The position numbers were made by a program, and so were the translations under genes. Below are positions 12,906 through 24,100 of a DNA stretch of 64,000 nucleotides, piece after piece. Source of the stretch: Dichetophora obliterata (taxonomy: Eukaryota; Arthropoda; Insecta; Diptera; Sciomyzidae); contig OY986439.1 of assembly GCA_963920525.1 (NCBI GenBank), positions 44,813,193 through 44,877,192 of the forward strand. Direction: 5' to 3'. Within the stretch, counting starts at the first letter, position 1; every line of letters begins with the position of its first letter. A model generated the notes under the pieces. The model did no database searches, was not told the DNA's origin, and was given only the letters and a program-made list of their open reading frames with translations.

Positions 12906-12960
12906 ATTAGATTAAGTGTGTCAAATTAAGTGTTACACGCCGCGCATGCGTACATGATTA

Positions 12961-13310
12961 GAGAGAAGGCGAATGTGTTTCTACCAACGATCAGACGAAG
13001 ACTGAAAAACTGTCAAAAATTCTTATACTAAATTTAGAGTCGACTTTTATTTTGACTATGGTTATGGGATATAATATGTTCTTTGATCATAATAAAATGA
13101 TTACCACAACTTTATTTAGAAAATGAACTTTTTTGTAGGAACCCAAATATTATCGAAACAATCATTATTCTCTTATTGAGTGGAAAATAGAATGATTGCA
13201 ACAACTTTATTATGAATTTATTTTTAGGATACAGAATATTATTGAAACAATAATTTATTTTTTTTGTTTTCATGCACTCCTATTTCCACAGCTATTAATT
13301 AAGATATCTC
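12961..13310. other. AT-rich interval, possible 5' region of the LINE
   Basis: No coding motif. The GC-richer stretch around 12940-13010 (CGCCGCGCATGCG) adjoins the ORF1 side of the minus-strand LINE and may be its 5' untranslated region; this is inference only. Confidence 0.3.
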
Positions 13311-13456
13311 CAGAGGTTTGCCATTGTCTGGTCTGAACAGAAATATTAATTCAAGTGAAAAATCTTTTCGATAAAATTTTCTGTCCAAGCTGGGGTTTTA
13401 ACCGCGGCTTTTTCGCTTACGAGCCACGCACACTACCAGTAGGCCACAGCCGCTAC
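13311..13456 (-). mobile_element. SINE-2, tRNA-derived retroposon, copy 2
   Basis: It repeats the order of the copy at 8611-8756: GAGGTTTGCCATTGTCTG, AACAGAAATATTAATTCAA, a TTCTGTC block, then the tRNA-like part up to CCAGTAGGCCACAGCC. The B box is degraded (GGTTAAAACCC on minus) and the A box is close to consensus. It is better preserved at the head than copy 1. Confidence 0.65.
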
Positions 13457-14130
13457 TAACGCGCGCCTGACTAATGCCATTCATAAACATGGTACATTAA
13501 TTAAGTGCATTGTCACAAAAATAGCAATATGTGTGATAAACAAAATATGGTCAGAATTGCGATATATATTTACGGTAAATAGAAACATGTTTGCTACAAT
13601 TAAAGTCGAAAATGTCACTTTACTGCATGCTGTTTTTAGGATAAGGCGATTTAAAACAAAACACAATAATTGAACAGTTAACAAAACGAGACGGCACAGA
13701 GCCAGGAATCGATAAAACTTATTGTGTCTAAGTGAAGTGAAAGTTTTTCCTGCAAACTGTTCAGACACAATAAATTCTTTCGAGTTTTGGTTATGTTGTG
13801 CTTCGTTTGCCAACAATCAAAGAATAGTTCAGACAAACATTAGAAATTCTAATATGTTTGTCTCTATAATAATATTAATATCTATCATGATTGACAGAAC
13901 TACAACATTTTTATTGCAACTATTAGTTGATACTATGGTATGTTGACGATTTCAATGATGTTATGATTTCAACTATAATGTTATTTTTGGTAGCACCATT
14001 AGTAAATAATGACTTTATTAAGGCAAATATTTGTGTTTGCAGAAATAGTACAATATTTTTAGTAAAAATTTTCCATGTCCTTTTCATTAACCATGCCTTT
14101 TTTCTGCGTGCATCGGGATACTAAAAGTCT
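13457..14130. other. AT-rich interval without recognised genes
   Basis: Short open frames only. One reads WYVDDF near 13935, which recalls a reverse transcriptase box but has no supporting neighbours. Confidence 0.35.
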
Positions 14131-14595
14131 GTAGTGCATGAGGGGGCTTTTGAGGAGAATTATAAAAAAAAACACGTCCATTTTAGGAAAAACTTTGACG
14201 TGCTAGTATAGTACTTAATAAAATTGGAATATTTTCTACCTCTTCAAAAATTTCATACTTCAAATAGAATGACAAAAGTGAGAAACTAAAATAAAATCTC
14301 GTTCAAACAATAGAACATGCCAAGCCTTGTGCTGTAAAGCCGTTCGACCTTATCTCAATTTTCACACAATTTTTGTGATTAGTGCCTTAAATTTAAAGTA
14401 TAAAAATTAACTTTGTCAGTAGCAGACTTAGCACGATACAAGGCAAATAGCGAAAAATTATGCGATAATTAGGTTAATTAATTTCAGAAAAATTATTTCT
14501 CTTAACTTTATTCTTTTAGGACATTTTTGCGCACCTCTTCGAGTGGTGCCCGGGTCATGTCTGCTCCCCTTTAAACCCCCTCACTATGCCACTGC
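14131..14595. repeat. Possible degenerate inverted-repeat element with G-run ends
   Basis: The left end has TAGTGCATGAGGGGGCTTTTGAGGAG. Read inverted, the right end has GCAGTGGCATAGTGAGGGGG followed by TTTAAAGGGG. CAGTGGCATAG-type G-rich termini are common on insect DNA transposons. The match is imperfect, no target duplication is evident, and the interior has no coding motif. Confidence 0.3.
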
Positions 14596-15995
14596 AAAAA
14601 TAATAGCAGCTACAAAAATGACTTAGCAACACGGTGTTGCGTCTACTGCTGCTGCTGCTGTCGAATACAGGCCATTTTAGTTATGTTGCTCCTTGTTTTT
14701 GTTGCTGTTGCTTTAGCTGTTTTATTATGTAAATACATGTAAATGACAAAAACTTGCGCTGTATTTTTTGTGAAAAACGTTGTTTTTGGTGTTGCTCTTT
14801 TGTTTTAAGTCGTTGACGATGTTGAGTTGATAAATGATTTTCATCGTCAAGAATAACGGCACAGATTGGCTCACTTGAGTTATTATAATTAACTGAATTC
14901 TTCGCATAGCTTTTTCTCTCGAAAATGTACCGTTTATCTGTTCACGCAGCAATTCATCACGAGCGATTTTTGCGTCATTATCACTTAATCATTCAAACTC
15001 AGTCTGGAAATTTTTACTTTGCTCTGATTCATCAGCATTTATTTTATAATTTATTCATGATGCTTTACAAACACTTCTATTTTTTTTTGTACCGCGTCCC
15101 AATTCTTCCCCTCATGACGTGCACTTTTTTGAAAACCTTGCGAAAATTAAAGCTATTTTTTAAAGTGCTACATAAGAAATTGTTGGCATGCTTTTAAATT
15201 TCCTCTTTTTATTCAGGTTTTCTTAAAAAAAGGGATGCACAGCATTTTTAATTTTTTGTTATATTTTTTAATGTAAGATGTCAACCATTGCTTGTTTTAA
15301 TGATAAATGAGCTTACATAATTATAAAGACAGTTTTCAGAAAAAAGTCTGGCATCGGTTTTGTTGACAGCTATAAATATTTTATTTCAAGTGACTTTTCT
15401 AACGTCTTAAATGGTTTAGTTTCTAAAGAAAACACAAAAAACAAGATAATTTTCTTGTTTTTAGAGCTTCTTGGCGAAAATAAGCGCTTAACAAAATTCT
15501 TGCAAGAAACAAATACAACACATTTATAGCTTATATTTTATTTTGGCATTTTTTCTAGCACAAAGAATATGTTATGGCATGTGTTCGTGTAAGCATTTAA
15601 ATTTTTTCAACAACATCCGGTGACATCAAGTGTTTTGAACGAGCACACGTACATGTATTATTGTCTATGCTATCATTTCACTTGATACACAAACAGAAAC
15701 ATGTTCAAATATGTTTCTTTTTTCCCCTAGCGGCACTTAATGGAAAATTATTACATTGTTCTTTTACGCGCATAACATCAGTGTAAAGAGGGTATAAAAC
15801 CTAAAACAATGTAAAAAAAAACTTAGCCATCATATAATTTTGCTATTCCCTTATTGTATAAAAATTAAATTTTTTTTTGTAGTAAATGATCACATATAAT
15901 TGACAGTTGGCAATGGAGAATACAGTGTTAGATAACACAGTTCAACAAACAAAGTAATAACAGACTTTGGCCAACAGTTGAAGTTTACATGTTTA
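14596..15995. other. AT-rich interval without recognised genes
   Basis: Includes a short GCT/CTG-triplet patch near 14645-14660 and otherwise unstructured AT-rich DNA. Nothing recognisable on either strand. Confidence 0.35.
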
Positions 15996-15999
15996 TTAA

Positions 16000-16513
16000 C
16001 CCTTTGTGCCATACATTAATTTTAGAGAATAAACAATTTTTTGGAGGCGAAATTCTGTATATAATGGTTGTAAATTTTTATGTGCACATAAAAAACTTTT
16101 GTATTAATATCCTTAATATCCTCAAATAATATCCTCAAAGGACTTTGGTTACAATTGTGTGCAAAAGAGCTAAAGGGTTACAGAAAAATATGATTTTTTT
16201 ACAAATTTTATTTTTTTGTTTCTTAACGTTTTATAAAGTCAATTATATTTACTTACCTGAAGTAGCTTCTAAGAAATCCAAAAAAATAAAGTAAAACTTG
16301 GTAACGCTGCGGAACTTTTGATTAAAGTGATGGTAAGAAACTGATCTTCTTACGCCAAAATTTATAGACAATCAGCTGTTTTTCACAAATAGTGTGAAAA
16401 GGAAAGCCATATATATCACTGCAGTCACAAATCGTTAAAATTTAATGAGCCGTTACGTTACAATCGACATTCAAATATGATGTACATAATTGTTTACAAA
16501 GTGTCACAAAGGG
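16000..16513. mobile_element. piggyBac-type MITE with TTAA duplication
   Basis: Left end CCCTTTGTGCCA, right end TGTCACAAAGGG (inverse CCCTTTGTGACA), directly flanked by TTAA on both sides (15996-15999 and 16514-16517). CCC-type ends with a TTAA target are the signature of piggyBac transposition. The 514-bp element has no coding capacity and must depend on a transposase elsewhere. Its ends differ from those of the piggyBac at 49818-52452. Confidence 0.8.
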
Positions 16514-16517
16514 TTAA

Positions 16518-17504
16518 CAGTTGAACAGTTAGTAGAAAATGGACTAAATTGCTCAAGATTAACATAGTGGTTGTGTTCACTTACCGTACTTATTTGATGG
16601 AGCACCGCATCCACATCCGTAAAACTTGATATCTGCGTTATTTTTTTTTGATATCTGCCTCCGCATGCATCTTATATCCGCATTTTGCTATCAACATAAA
16701 AAAAAAAATGTTAAGAAATCAAGAAGCGATAAAGTTTCATGTATACTCTTTACAAAAAACTATTTTAATTAACCCTTAATTAATTTTAAATATTTTAGAA
16801 TCTCAGAAATTAAAACCTTAAAAAATTAGAATTATCTGAAAATTTTGAGTAGTATTTGCAAAATATTAAAGCTTCTGAAATAAGAAGATTGTATTCACTA
16901 TTGTCAATAAATATGTTAATTTTGCATTGAACACCACCACATATTACATCTGAACATTGCAGATTCAGCAGATGTTTTCATTGTTTACATTTGTAGCGGC
17001 AAAAGAGTGTAATTTATTGTGAAAGAAAGAAGTGATAAACAAATTAGGAAGTTGTAAGAAAAAAAGTTAAAAAGGATAATGCCAACATAAATAGACAGAG
17101 GAAGAAATTCGAACAAACAGAAAAAACAGATGTTGTAAAGCACAAATTTACAACATCATAATATTAACGATGTGCTCATAAAAATCCATTCTTGCAAAAA
17201 CACATTTGCAACAAGATCGTGAACTACCCTGTTGTTTATAGAATGTGCAGAACAACCTATTGCATTTTGCATTTTTAAAACGAAGTTCCGTTACGCGGCT
17301 TTCGGATGGTCAAGGCTTATTTATAAGGTTATTGCACTTAGGATCGAGCTAGGTCGAACTGTCAGAATGGATAAAAATAAATCAAGAAAATTAACGCATA
17401 GAACAAAGAAAAGCACAATGACATTTCAAACAAAGGCGGAAAAAGAGTGCATTTCTCTTAAGTGCCACAACCTTATAAATGAACCTTGCGGATGGTTTAA
17501 TTTG
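16518..17504. other. Interval between two transposons
   Basis: AT-rich. A short open frame at 17232-17537 (plus) runs across the boundary of the next element, so it is unlikely to be a real gene. Nothing else recognised. Confidence 0.35.
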
Positions 17505-17512
17505 GTAGAAAC

Positions 17513-19994
17513 TAAACCTCTGCAAGAGTGCGCTTGAAATGCATTTCAGAACACTGATTTGTGGAGCAAGCGTTGGTTATGTTCGGCTTACTTTAATTAG
17601 AACAAACGTAACACTACAGAGAGCACTCGTCGCGTGAGCAGAACAAGAACAAAAGAAAACTGAATCAATGTTATGCTTGAGTCGACAGAGAAGAAAGCAG
17701 CAGAACGAAATGACTTGAAAGCTATGTTATGAACAGCAGAACGCTTGGAGTTATGTGTTGTTTAGGTTTCATAGTTTCTGCATTTCCTTGTGAAGTAAAA
17801 ATCATCTAAAACGCCAAAATAGGGATTTTCTTATTATTTATTGAAATTATAATAAGAGACTTTTTTATTTACTATGGAAATTAATTATTTTTTTTTTCAT
17901 TTTTCACAATATTTAATTCAATAAAAGTTATTAAAGAATTAAAAATAAATATATATTTTAAGTAACAACAAAAAAAATTTGTTAAATTTTATTGTGTTGT
18001 TTATGAGGATATTTTCTTGTTGTTTTACTTTTACTATTGGTGGTGGTTTTTGTTGATTATTGTTTCCTGCATTCTTATGATGTTGGATTGTTGTTATTGT
18101 TGTTTTTTCTGTTGATGATTATAATGATGATTAATTTGTAAATATGATTACTAGCAATGATGTGATTACGTTTGTTGTTGGCGTTGTTGTTTATGGTATT
18201 ACTGGTGTTGTTGTTGGTCTATTGCGATGATGTTTATGTTTTTCATTGTTATTATTTTGTGGTATATCATAGTAAAACTGAATGATCTACTAGAAAAATG
18301 TGATTTCGGAGGGAATATTCGGAGAAATATTTAAGGTAATTGAAAAATAATGCCAGTATTTTATGCCAGGGCCTTAGTCAGTAATTTTTTTTTAAAATTA
18401 AAATATAGGGAAAATTATTTGTTTCATTTCAATTTTACGTTTAGTTTTTTATATTTTATATACAGTTGCGAACAAAATAATAGCAGTCGTCTTATATTCA
18501 GATATGTTTGGATAAATAATACTAGTATAAAAATTTCGTATCTGGTTAACCCATTCTTATTCGTATATGTCCGTTTAACCCTGGTTTCAAATCTGTACTC
18601 AATTTCCTCCTATATTGTAACATTTTCAATTTACAGGGTGTTTAACGTTTTTGGCACGTGTTTAGTATTATTGATCTATAATCTGAACTACTCATCATAA
18701 AATTAAAAATATCATTTTGTATTTTAGAAAAAATATCAGCTCTTCAATCCATATATCAACACTATCGTGTCATGTGCGGTAGCGGAGCAAAAATTTTGAA
18801 ATTATCCAAGGAAATATCAACAAATTTTGTATCTTCTGTTTTACGATAATCGCCAGTGAGCTAAGCCATTTTGCAAAAACCTCAAAATTTCATGTTTTTC
18901 GTAAATATATTGGCTGGTGTAATAGTTTTTGCAAACTTAAAGTAAAAATTAAATGAAACAAATAATTGTACCTATATATTAATTTTGAAAAAAAATTTCA
19001 TCAAGATCCCCTCCCATGGGTAAATCCTGACTACGGCCCTGGCATAAATTACTGGTGTTATTTTTCTAGTAGCTTAAATATTTCTAAAAAATTCGAGTTA
19101 AAATGATGGAAAAAATACCCTCCTAAATCACATAAAATAATACTTAAATTTGCAAAATATTATGATTTGAACACAAAAATCAAAATACGCGCATATAATA
19201 TGCTAAGTGCATAAATATAAATATAATAAACACTTAAATATTCGCTAAAAAAAGGTAAAATATGCAATTAAAAATATTTTTCTTATATTTTATTATCGGT
19301 TAAAAAAATCAATATTGCATTAAATTAACAAAAACAAAAAAACAATTAATTTTTAAATAAATATAAAATTAATTTATAAAAAAAAGTAAAGTGCATTTAA
19401 AAGTACCTAATAATTCAAAGTTATCTTTTTCCAAAATATTTCGTATTGAATTTTAATGGTTGCAAATCAAAAAAAGCAAAATATGCAAAAACCACATAAA
19501 TTTATTGTATAAAAAATATACGTAATTAATATGCAAAAATAAGCATTTTTTGTAAAATATGCAAAACCATGCATTAATTACAAAATATTTAAAAATATGC
19601 ACTAACTATTGAATGCCATTTAGAAGGAATTTTCATGAATCGCAAAGATTACTTAACCATTTGCGCTTTAAGATGCCCAGAACGCATGAAATTTGCATGA
19701 AATTAATAGCCCTTAATATCTTTGCCAATGTTCTGCTGCGTTATGTGTGATCGATGCTTTTCTCGCTGTTATCAATCAATTTTGTTTTATAGAACGAAAA
19801 ACATCGTGTTCTGGTAAAGCAAGCGGCGAACAAGTTCTGTTTTGAAGCCGACGAGTGCTCTGCACTGCTCGGTTCTTGTCGTTTAATGAATTGGTTATGT
19901 TCTGCTTGATTTAACAGAGTTATGTTATGTTCTGAACTCGGCACTGTTGGCTCTACTGTTGTAGAAAAAACGAGTGCATTTGTGCAGAGGTTTA
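17513..19994. mobile_element. hAT-type non-autonomous element with GTTCTG subterminal repeats
   Basis: The ends TAAACCTCTGCA match inverted (17513-17524 and 19983-19994). They are flanked by a perfect 8-bp direct duplication GTAGAAAC at 17505-17512 and 19995-20002, the size typical of hAT elements. Subterminal regions on both sides are full of AGAAC or GTTCT motifs (for example GCAGAACAAGAAC on the left, TTATGTTCTGCTTG on the right), as expected of transposase-binding sites. The interior is GTT-rich low-complexity DNA plus the palindromic insert at 18298-19133. No transposase was found. Length is 2,482 bp. Confidence 0.8.
18298..19133. mobile_element. Palindromic element with long inverted arms nested in the hAT-type element
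   Basis: The left arm holds, in order, ATGTGATTT..GGAGGG, AGAAATATTTAAG, GAAAAATAA, GCCAGTA, TTTATGCCAGGGCC and TAGTCAG (18298-18381). The right arm has the same blocks inverted, ending TAAATCACAT (19027-19133). The inner motif CAGGGCCTTAGTCAG / CTGACTACGGCCCTG (18367-18381 and 19027-19041) resembles DNA-transposon tips seen elsewhere in the window. No coding motif lies in the core. It may be one element with arms of about 85-105 bp or two nested palindromes. Confidence 0.6.
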
Positions 19995-20183
19995 GTAGAA
20001 ACCGTAACGTAACAGTGAGATTACTGTGTGTGTGTATGCGTGCGAGTATCGAGCTGACTACAAACTAGCAGGCGAGTGAGCAACTTTCTCTCCCCGCTCT
20101 CTCTGTCTCTGACACGTAGAAATTTAGTTTAAGCTCATTTATTTTAATTTGTGTGTTTATGTGTGTCAAATCATACGTGAGAA

Positions 20184-21442
20184 CAGTGATGTGATTTGGT
20201 GGGATTTTGCCCTTTTTGTGGGATTTTTAAACCATTAAAGTGCGAGAGGGCGTTTGAGTTTTTTGGAGGGATTTTTTACAGTGTCAAAATTTTAATGAGC
20301 TAAAATTTTTTGGAAAAACCTCAAAAAAATAATATTTTCCTTGAACAAATTGGCTGGTGTAGAAGTTGTAATAAATATATATTTTTTTTTTATTGATTTC
20401 CATACAAAAACTTATAAAAAATTTATAAAACTTTGCTTATATTTTTTTAATTTCTTACAATATTTTTAAATTAAGTGTTTTTTTTTATAATTAATATTTT
20501 AGCTTTAATATGTATCAATTTAAGCAGTTTTGAGCAGGAAACAATACAGACATTTAATATCTTTCCAACGGAATTTGAGGATTGCATTAGAAATTATGAA
20601 GTTAATGGAATTTAAATGAAAATGACTTGAAAAAAATTAAAAACATGCATTAGCTTTAATCTGATTGCAAGCATTTTGAACTGTTTGTTACAGATTGGAA
20701 GTGCTGCTCCAGCTTTTAATTTCTGACAGTTTATTTTTTCCAACTATTACAGCAGTCAATATATATACGAAAAATATTATCTTTGTAGAATTTTGTAAAA
20801 AGTTTTAGCTCACAGAAGGCTTTCGTTACAGCCAAAATATTTGGGAAATTATTGCAAAATAGATGAAGGTAAAAAATTTTTGTTCGAACTTTTTCGAAAT
20901 TTTTCATGAACTTTTTTCTCCCCATACAAGTTGAGTCACCTTAATGCAAACACATAAGTTCCTTTTTTGATCTCAAAGAATTTCAGGAAATAATCCTTTG
21001 GTTTGGCCGATGGCAGCATATCTCTATGGACATGGAATTTCTCAAGCCTTTACAAGTATGGTAAAATGGGACAGGATACTAGTAAGGACCATAGTAATGC
21101 ATATTGGGGCCGTTTGCCCCTGTCAATGACATCGATGTGTTAAAAGGACGTACAAAATACGTGGTGAGGGGCATGCCCCTACCACTGGGGGTATGCGAAT
21201 TTGCATACGAAGTAGAAGGCCCAAGGTTCAACTTGGAACTACTGGGAAATACGATTTAATAATCTACATGTATATCTACATGTTTTAAAAAAACAAAAAG
21301 TATATATTTTTATTATTTTGACATTAAAATTCGAGGGATTTTTTGTGGGATTTCAGAACCTTTTGGAAGGCATAATGTGAGCAAAAAAGAGATTTTCACA
21401 TGTGCATTTGGGATTTTTAGCAAAATGAAAATCACATCACTG
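20184..21442. mobile_element. hAT-like non-autonomous element, CAGTGATGTGATTT ends
   Basis: The left tip CAGTGATGTGATTT is mirrored exactly by AAATCACATCACTG at the right tip. Flanking 8-mers are CGTGAGAA (20176-20183) and CGTGACAA (21443-21450), one mismatch, consistent with a hAT target duplication. A GTGGGATTTT motif recurs just inside both ends. The 1,259-bp interior has only a 64-residue chance frame and no transposase motif. Confidence 0.75.
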
Positions 21443-21501
21443 CGTGACAATATTTATTGCAATTAAGTTTAAAGAAATGGAAACTGCAGCAAATGTGTGT
21501 A

Positions 21502-21709
21502 ACATAGGGTGGAATGCAGAAAACATGAGCATTTGCTCCGACTCAATTTTTTGAGTAAAAGAAAGAGAATTATGCATTTTTTACGCGAAAAATTGAGTCG
21601 AACATCAGAAATCGAGTTTGACATTCTTAGTGTCTACCCTGGTGTAAAAAAACGTTCTTAAATTCTAAAATTAGATGACACTATTTGTGGAATGCATTCC
21701 ACCCATAGT
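21502..21709. repeat. Short inverted-repeat element
   Basis: ACATAGGGTGGAATGCA on the left is mirrored by TGCATTCCACCCATAGTG on the right. An inner pair CGACTCAATTTTT / AAAAATTGAGTCG is also inverted (about 21538-21552 and 21586-21601). About 208 bp, no coding content; it abuts the satellite. Confidence 0.45.
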
Positions 21710-22106
21710 GTAATCTAATGTTAGAATTTCAAAAATTTTTTGACCCTAAAGATGTGGTTTTTTATTTTATACTTTTTGTGAATGAGGTGGCAGTTATAAT
21801 TAAAAAAAAGTTGTTGTCAATATGGTGGACCCTAAATATATGTTTTTTTTTGTTATATATTCTTTGTAGATGCGCTAATCGCTGATTTCCAATCTGATGT
21901 TTGAATTTAAAAAAATATTTTTTACTCTAGGGTGGACCCTAAAAATGTGTTTTCTTGTTTAATACTCTTTGTACATATATGTATGTGCTAGCAGTATAAG
22001 GGTCGCTCATAACGAACATGTATTTAACATTTCAAAAATATTTTTGACACTAGGGTGGACCCTGACAATGTGTTTTCTTGTTTTATACTCTTTTATATGT
22101 GTTGAC

Positions 22107-23468
22107 TAGGAATTCCAATCCCAGAAGCTTTTCTCGAACCTGGGACTATCATGATTCAAAATCTCAATCCCTGGATCCCGGGATTAGTACAGGATTGAAA
22201 ACTTTAAGAAGTAAATAATTCAAAACGTTTTTAATAAAATTTTTTATTATTTATTACTTGAAATTAAAAAAAGTAAATTAATTCACTTATAAAGCAATAA
22301 AAAAACAACACATTAAGGGTATTCACAATTGCGTTGTTTTCAGTTCAGTTAAAAAAACTCCGTAGTATTGATACCACACTTTACCGAACGGTTTTTATAT
22401 TTTTGGTTGTTTTACATGAAATCTCTAAAAACCAATAGTGTGGTTATTTAAAGTAGCCCAATGTTATGTTTAACGAACGTGGTTTTTAAAGTTCTATAAA
22501 CAACTGATGGGTTGCCAGTTATTTTCTAATTGCAAAAATAGAATAAGCTCAAAATGCAAGTTAAACTTTTCTATGCCATATATTAATAAAATATCAAAAA
22601 TTGGATAGTTAATCTATATGCATAATAACAAAAAGCTATAGTGGGGAGGGAAGGTTCCCAAAAACAAATTCTATTTTAAAGGGTGCTCATAATTGTGGTT
22701 TTTAACTATGGCACAAAAACTACAATACCAAATTGTGAATACCCTTATAAATAAACACAAAAAAACTTAACTTATATTAATGACTTCAAAATTGTATGAA
22801 TTTTAAGAACAAAAAATATTAAAAAAAAATATTATACAGAACATTTTAAGGTATTATTATATAAAAGTTAAATTTTTTTTTCGAAACACCGTATTCATGT
22901 TTTTTTGTGTTTAAGGCAAATTAAAATTGGAAAAAGACTTTTTAAAATTAATTTTTTTTGTTTTTATTATTTTTAAAGTAATACATTAAGCTTAGCAACG
23001 CGTCTTATTTACATTCGAGAGTTTTGTTTGGCTATTATTACAAATATAACCTGCTGATGAGAAGCACCGTTCTGATTCTATGCTAGCGGGAGATATAGTT
23101 GTACGATAATAATACTTAATTTGTAAGTTTCGATCATGATTACCTTCACCACAAAACAAATTAATTTCCAAGTCAGAATATCTGACAATTTTTAAATACT
23201 TAGCTGACTTCCAGATGTTCCAAATTCTTATAAAACTTTGCGAAGTCGTTGCTACAGTGATTCACACTCATCGTACTAATAATCTTTTTCAGACTAAATA
23301 AAAGGTTTTTCTAATGCTACATTCATATCAACTTAAATTGAAATAGTTGCATTTACATGAATATTTTTAATAGAAATTTTTTCATTTAATAGTCCCGTGA
23401 TCTCGGAGAGAAAATCCCGGGATATAAAGGGGCTTAAATCGTCCGGGATCACGGGATTGACTTCCCTA
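22107..23468 (-). mobile_element. Internally deleted hAT copy inside the satellite
   Basis: Same family as the hAT at 46901-52926: tip TAGGAATTCCAATCCCAG on the left, TTGACTTCCCTA on the right, with CCCGGGAT motifs just inside. Flanks are GTGTTGAC and GTTCTGAC (6 of 8 match). Around 22990-23270 it keeps the minus-strand end of the transposase gene, aligning with 48060-48360 of the long copy (for example CTGATGAGAAGCA and TTGTAAGTTTCGA on plus). From there it jumps to the 3' terminal region, so nearly all of the transposase is deleted. It carries the MITE at 22316-22744. Confidence 0.85.
22316..22744. mobile_element. MITE, AGGGTATTCACAATT ends
   Basis: The ends AGGGTATTCACAATT and AATTGTGAATACCC are inverted. 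TTA occurs on both sides (22313-22315 and 22745-22747), as expected for a 3-bp duplication. The long hAT copy has no such insert at the matching site near 47115 (ATTTATTAATAAACAC), which supports insertion. 429 bp, no coding content. Confidence 0.75.
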
Positions 23469-24100
23469 GTTCTGACAGTATAAATCAGGATTTCGACCCT
23501 AATGTAAGAAATTCAAAAAGGTTTTTGATTTTAGGGTGGAACCCTGAAAATATTTTTTTTGTACACTCTTTAAATATGTGCTAGCAGCACAAGGGCCGCT
23601 GGTTAAGAGCTCAGGCTGTTAAAATTTCAAAAAGTTTTTGACACTAGGGTTGACCCTTTAAATGTATGTTTTGTTGTATACTCTTTGTTTATGTGCTAGC
23701 AGTATAAGGGTTCGCTGATTAAGAACCTGACGTTAAAATTTCAAAAAGTTTTTGACACTAGGGTGGACCCAGAAATTATGTTTTTTATGCTCTTAGTATG
23801 TATATGAGTTAGCAGTATTGAGTGGTCGCTGATTTCGAACCTGCTGTACGAATTTCAAAAAGGGTTTGGACACTAGCGTGGACCTTTTTTGCTTTATACT
23901 CTTTGTGTATGCGCTTTCGGTACTAGGGGCCGCTGATTTGGAATCTTTTGTAAGAATTTAAAAAATTTTACACTAAGACGGACCCTAAAAATGTGTTTTC
24001 GGTTTTTACTCTTTGTAGATACGCTAGTCGCTGATTTCGAATCTGATGTAAGAATTAAAAAAAAAATTATCTTGGTGGACCACAAAAATGTGTTTTTTTG

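Larger units (their letters stand above)
9490..12960 (-). mobile_element. CR1/jockey-like non-LTR retrotransposon, decayed
   Basis: A LINE read right to left: an ORF1-like frame with a PHD-type Cys/His cluster, then the ORF2 endonuclease end, a linker, a reverse transcriptase with YADD, and a C-terminal region with RTNFGRNDPINNM. Several frameshifts break the coding parts, and most of the N-terminal endonuclease seems to be deleted, because ORF1 runs straight into its late part. The ends are estimated, and no target duplication was found. CR1 versus jockey clade is a judgement from the C-terminal motif only. Confidence 0.8.
21725..24100. repeat. Tandem satellite of about 112 bp, interrupted
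   Basis: Degenerate units contain GACACTAGGGTGGACCCT, TATACTCTTTGT, GTGCTAGCAGTATAAGGGTCG, CGCTGATT and a poly-A patch. The GGTGGACCC mark recurs near 21820, 21930, 22054, 23533, 23645, 23760, 23874, 23977 and 24076, with spacings of roughly 100-124 bp. The array is split after about three and a half units by the hAT copy at 22107-23468. The unit has no coding role that I can see. Confidence 0.85.

Noticed and set aside
13927..14124. WYVDDF reading that resembles a retroelement YVDD box
   Set aside because: No neighbouring reverse transcriptase motif in any frame, and the surrounding DNA is plain AT-rich sequence; most likely chance.
17232..17537. 101-residue open frame on plus
   Set aside because: It crosses the hAT-type element boundary and target duplication at 17505-17513, and no domain is visible.
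18465..18491. Tc1-type tip (CAGTTGCGAACAAAATAATA)
   Set aside because: The motif recalls Tc1 ends, but no inverted partner was found within a plausible distance.
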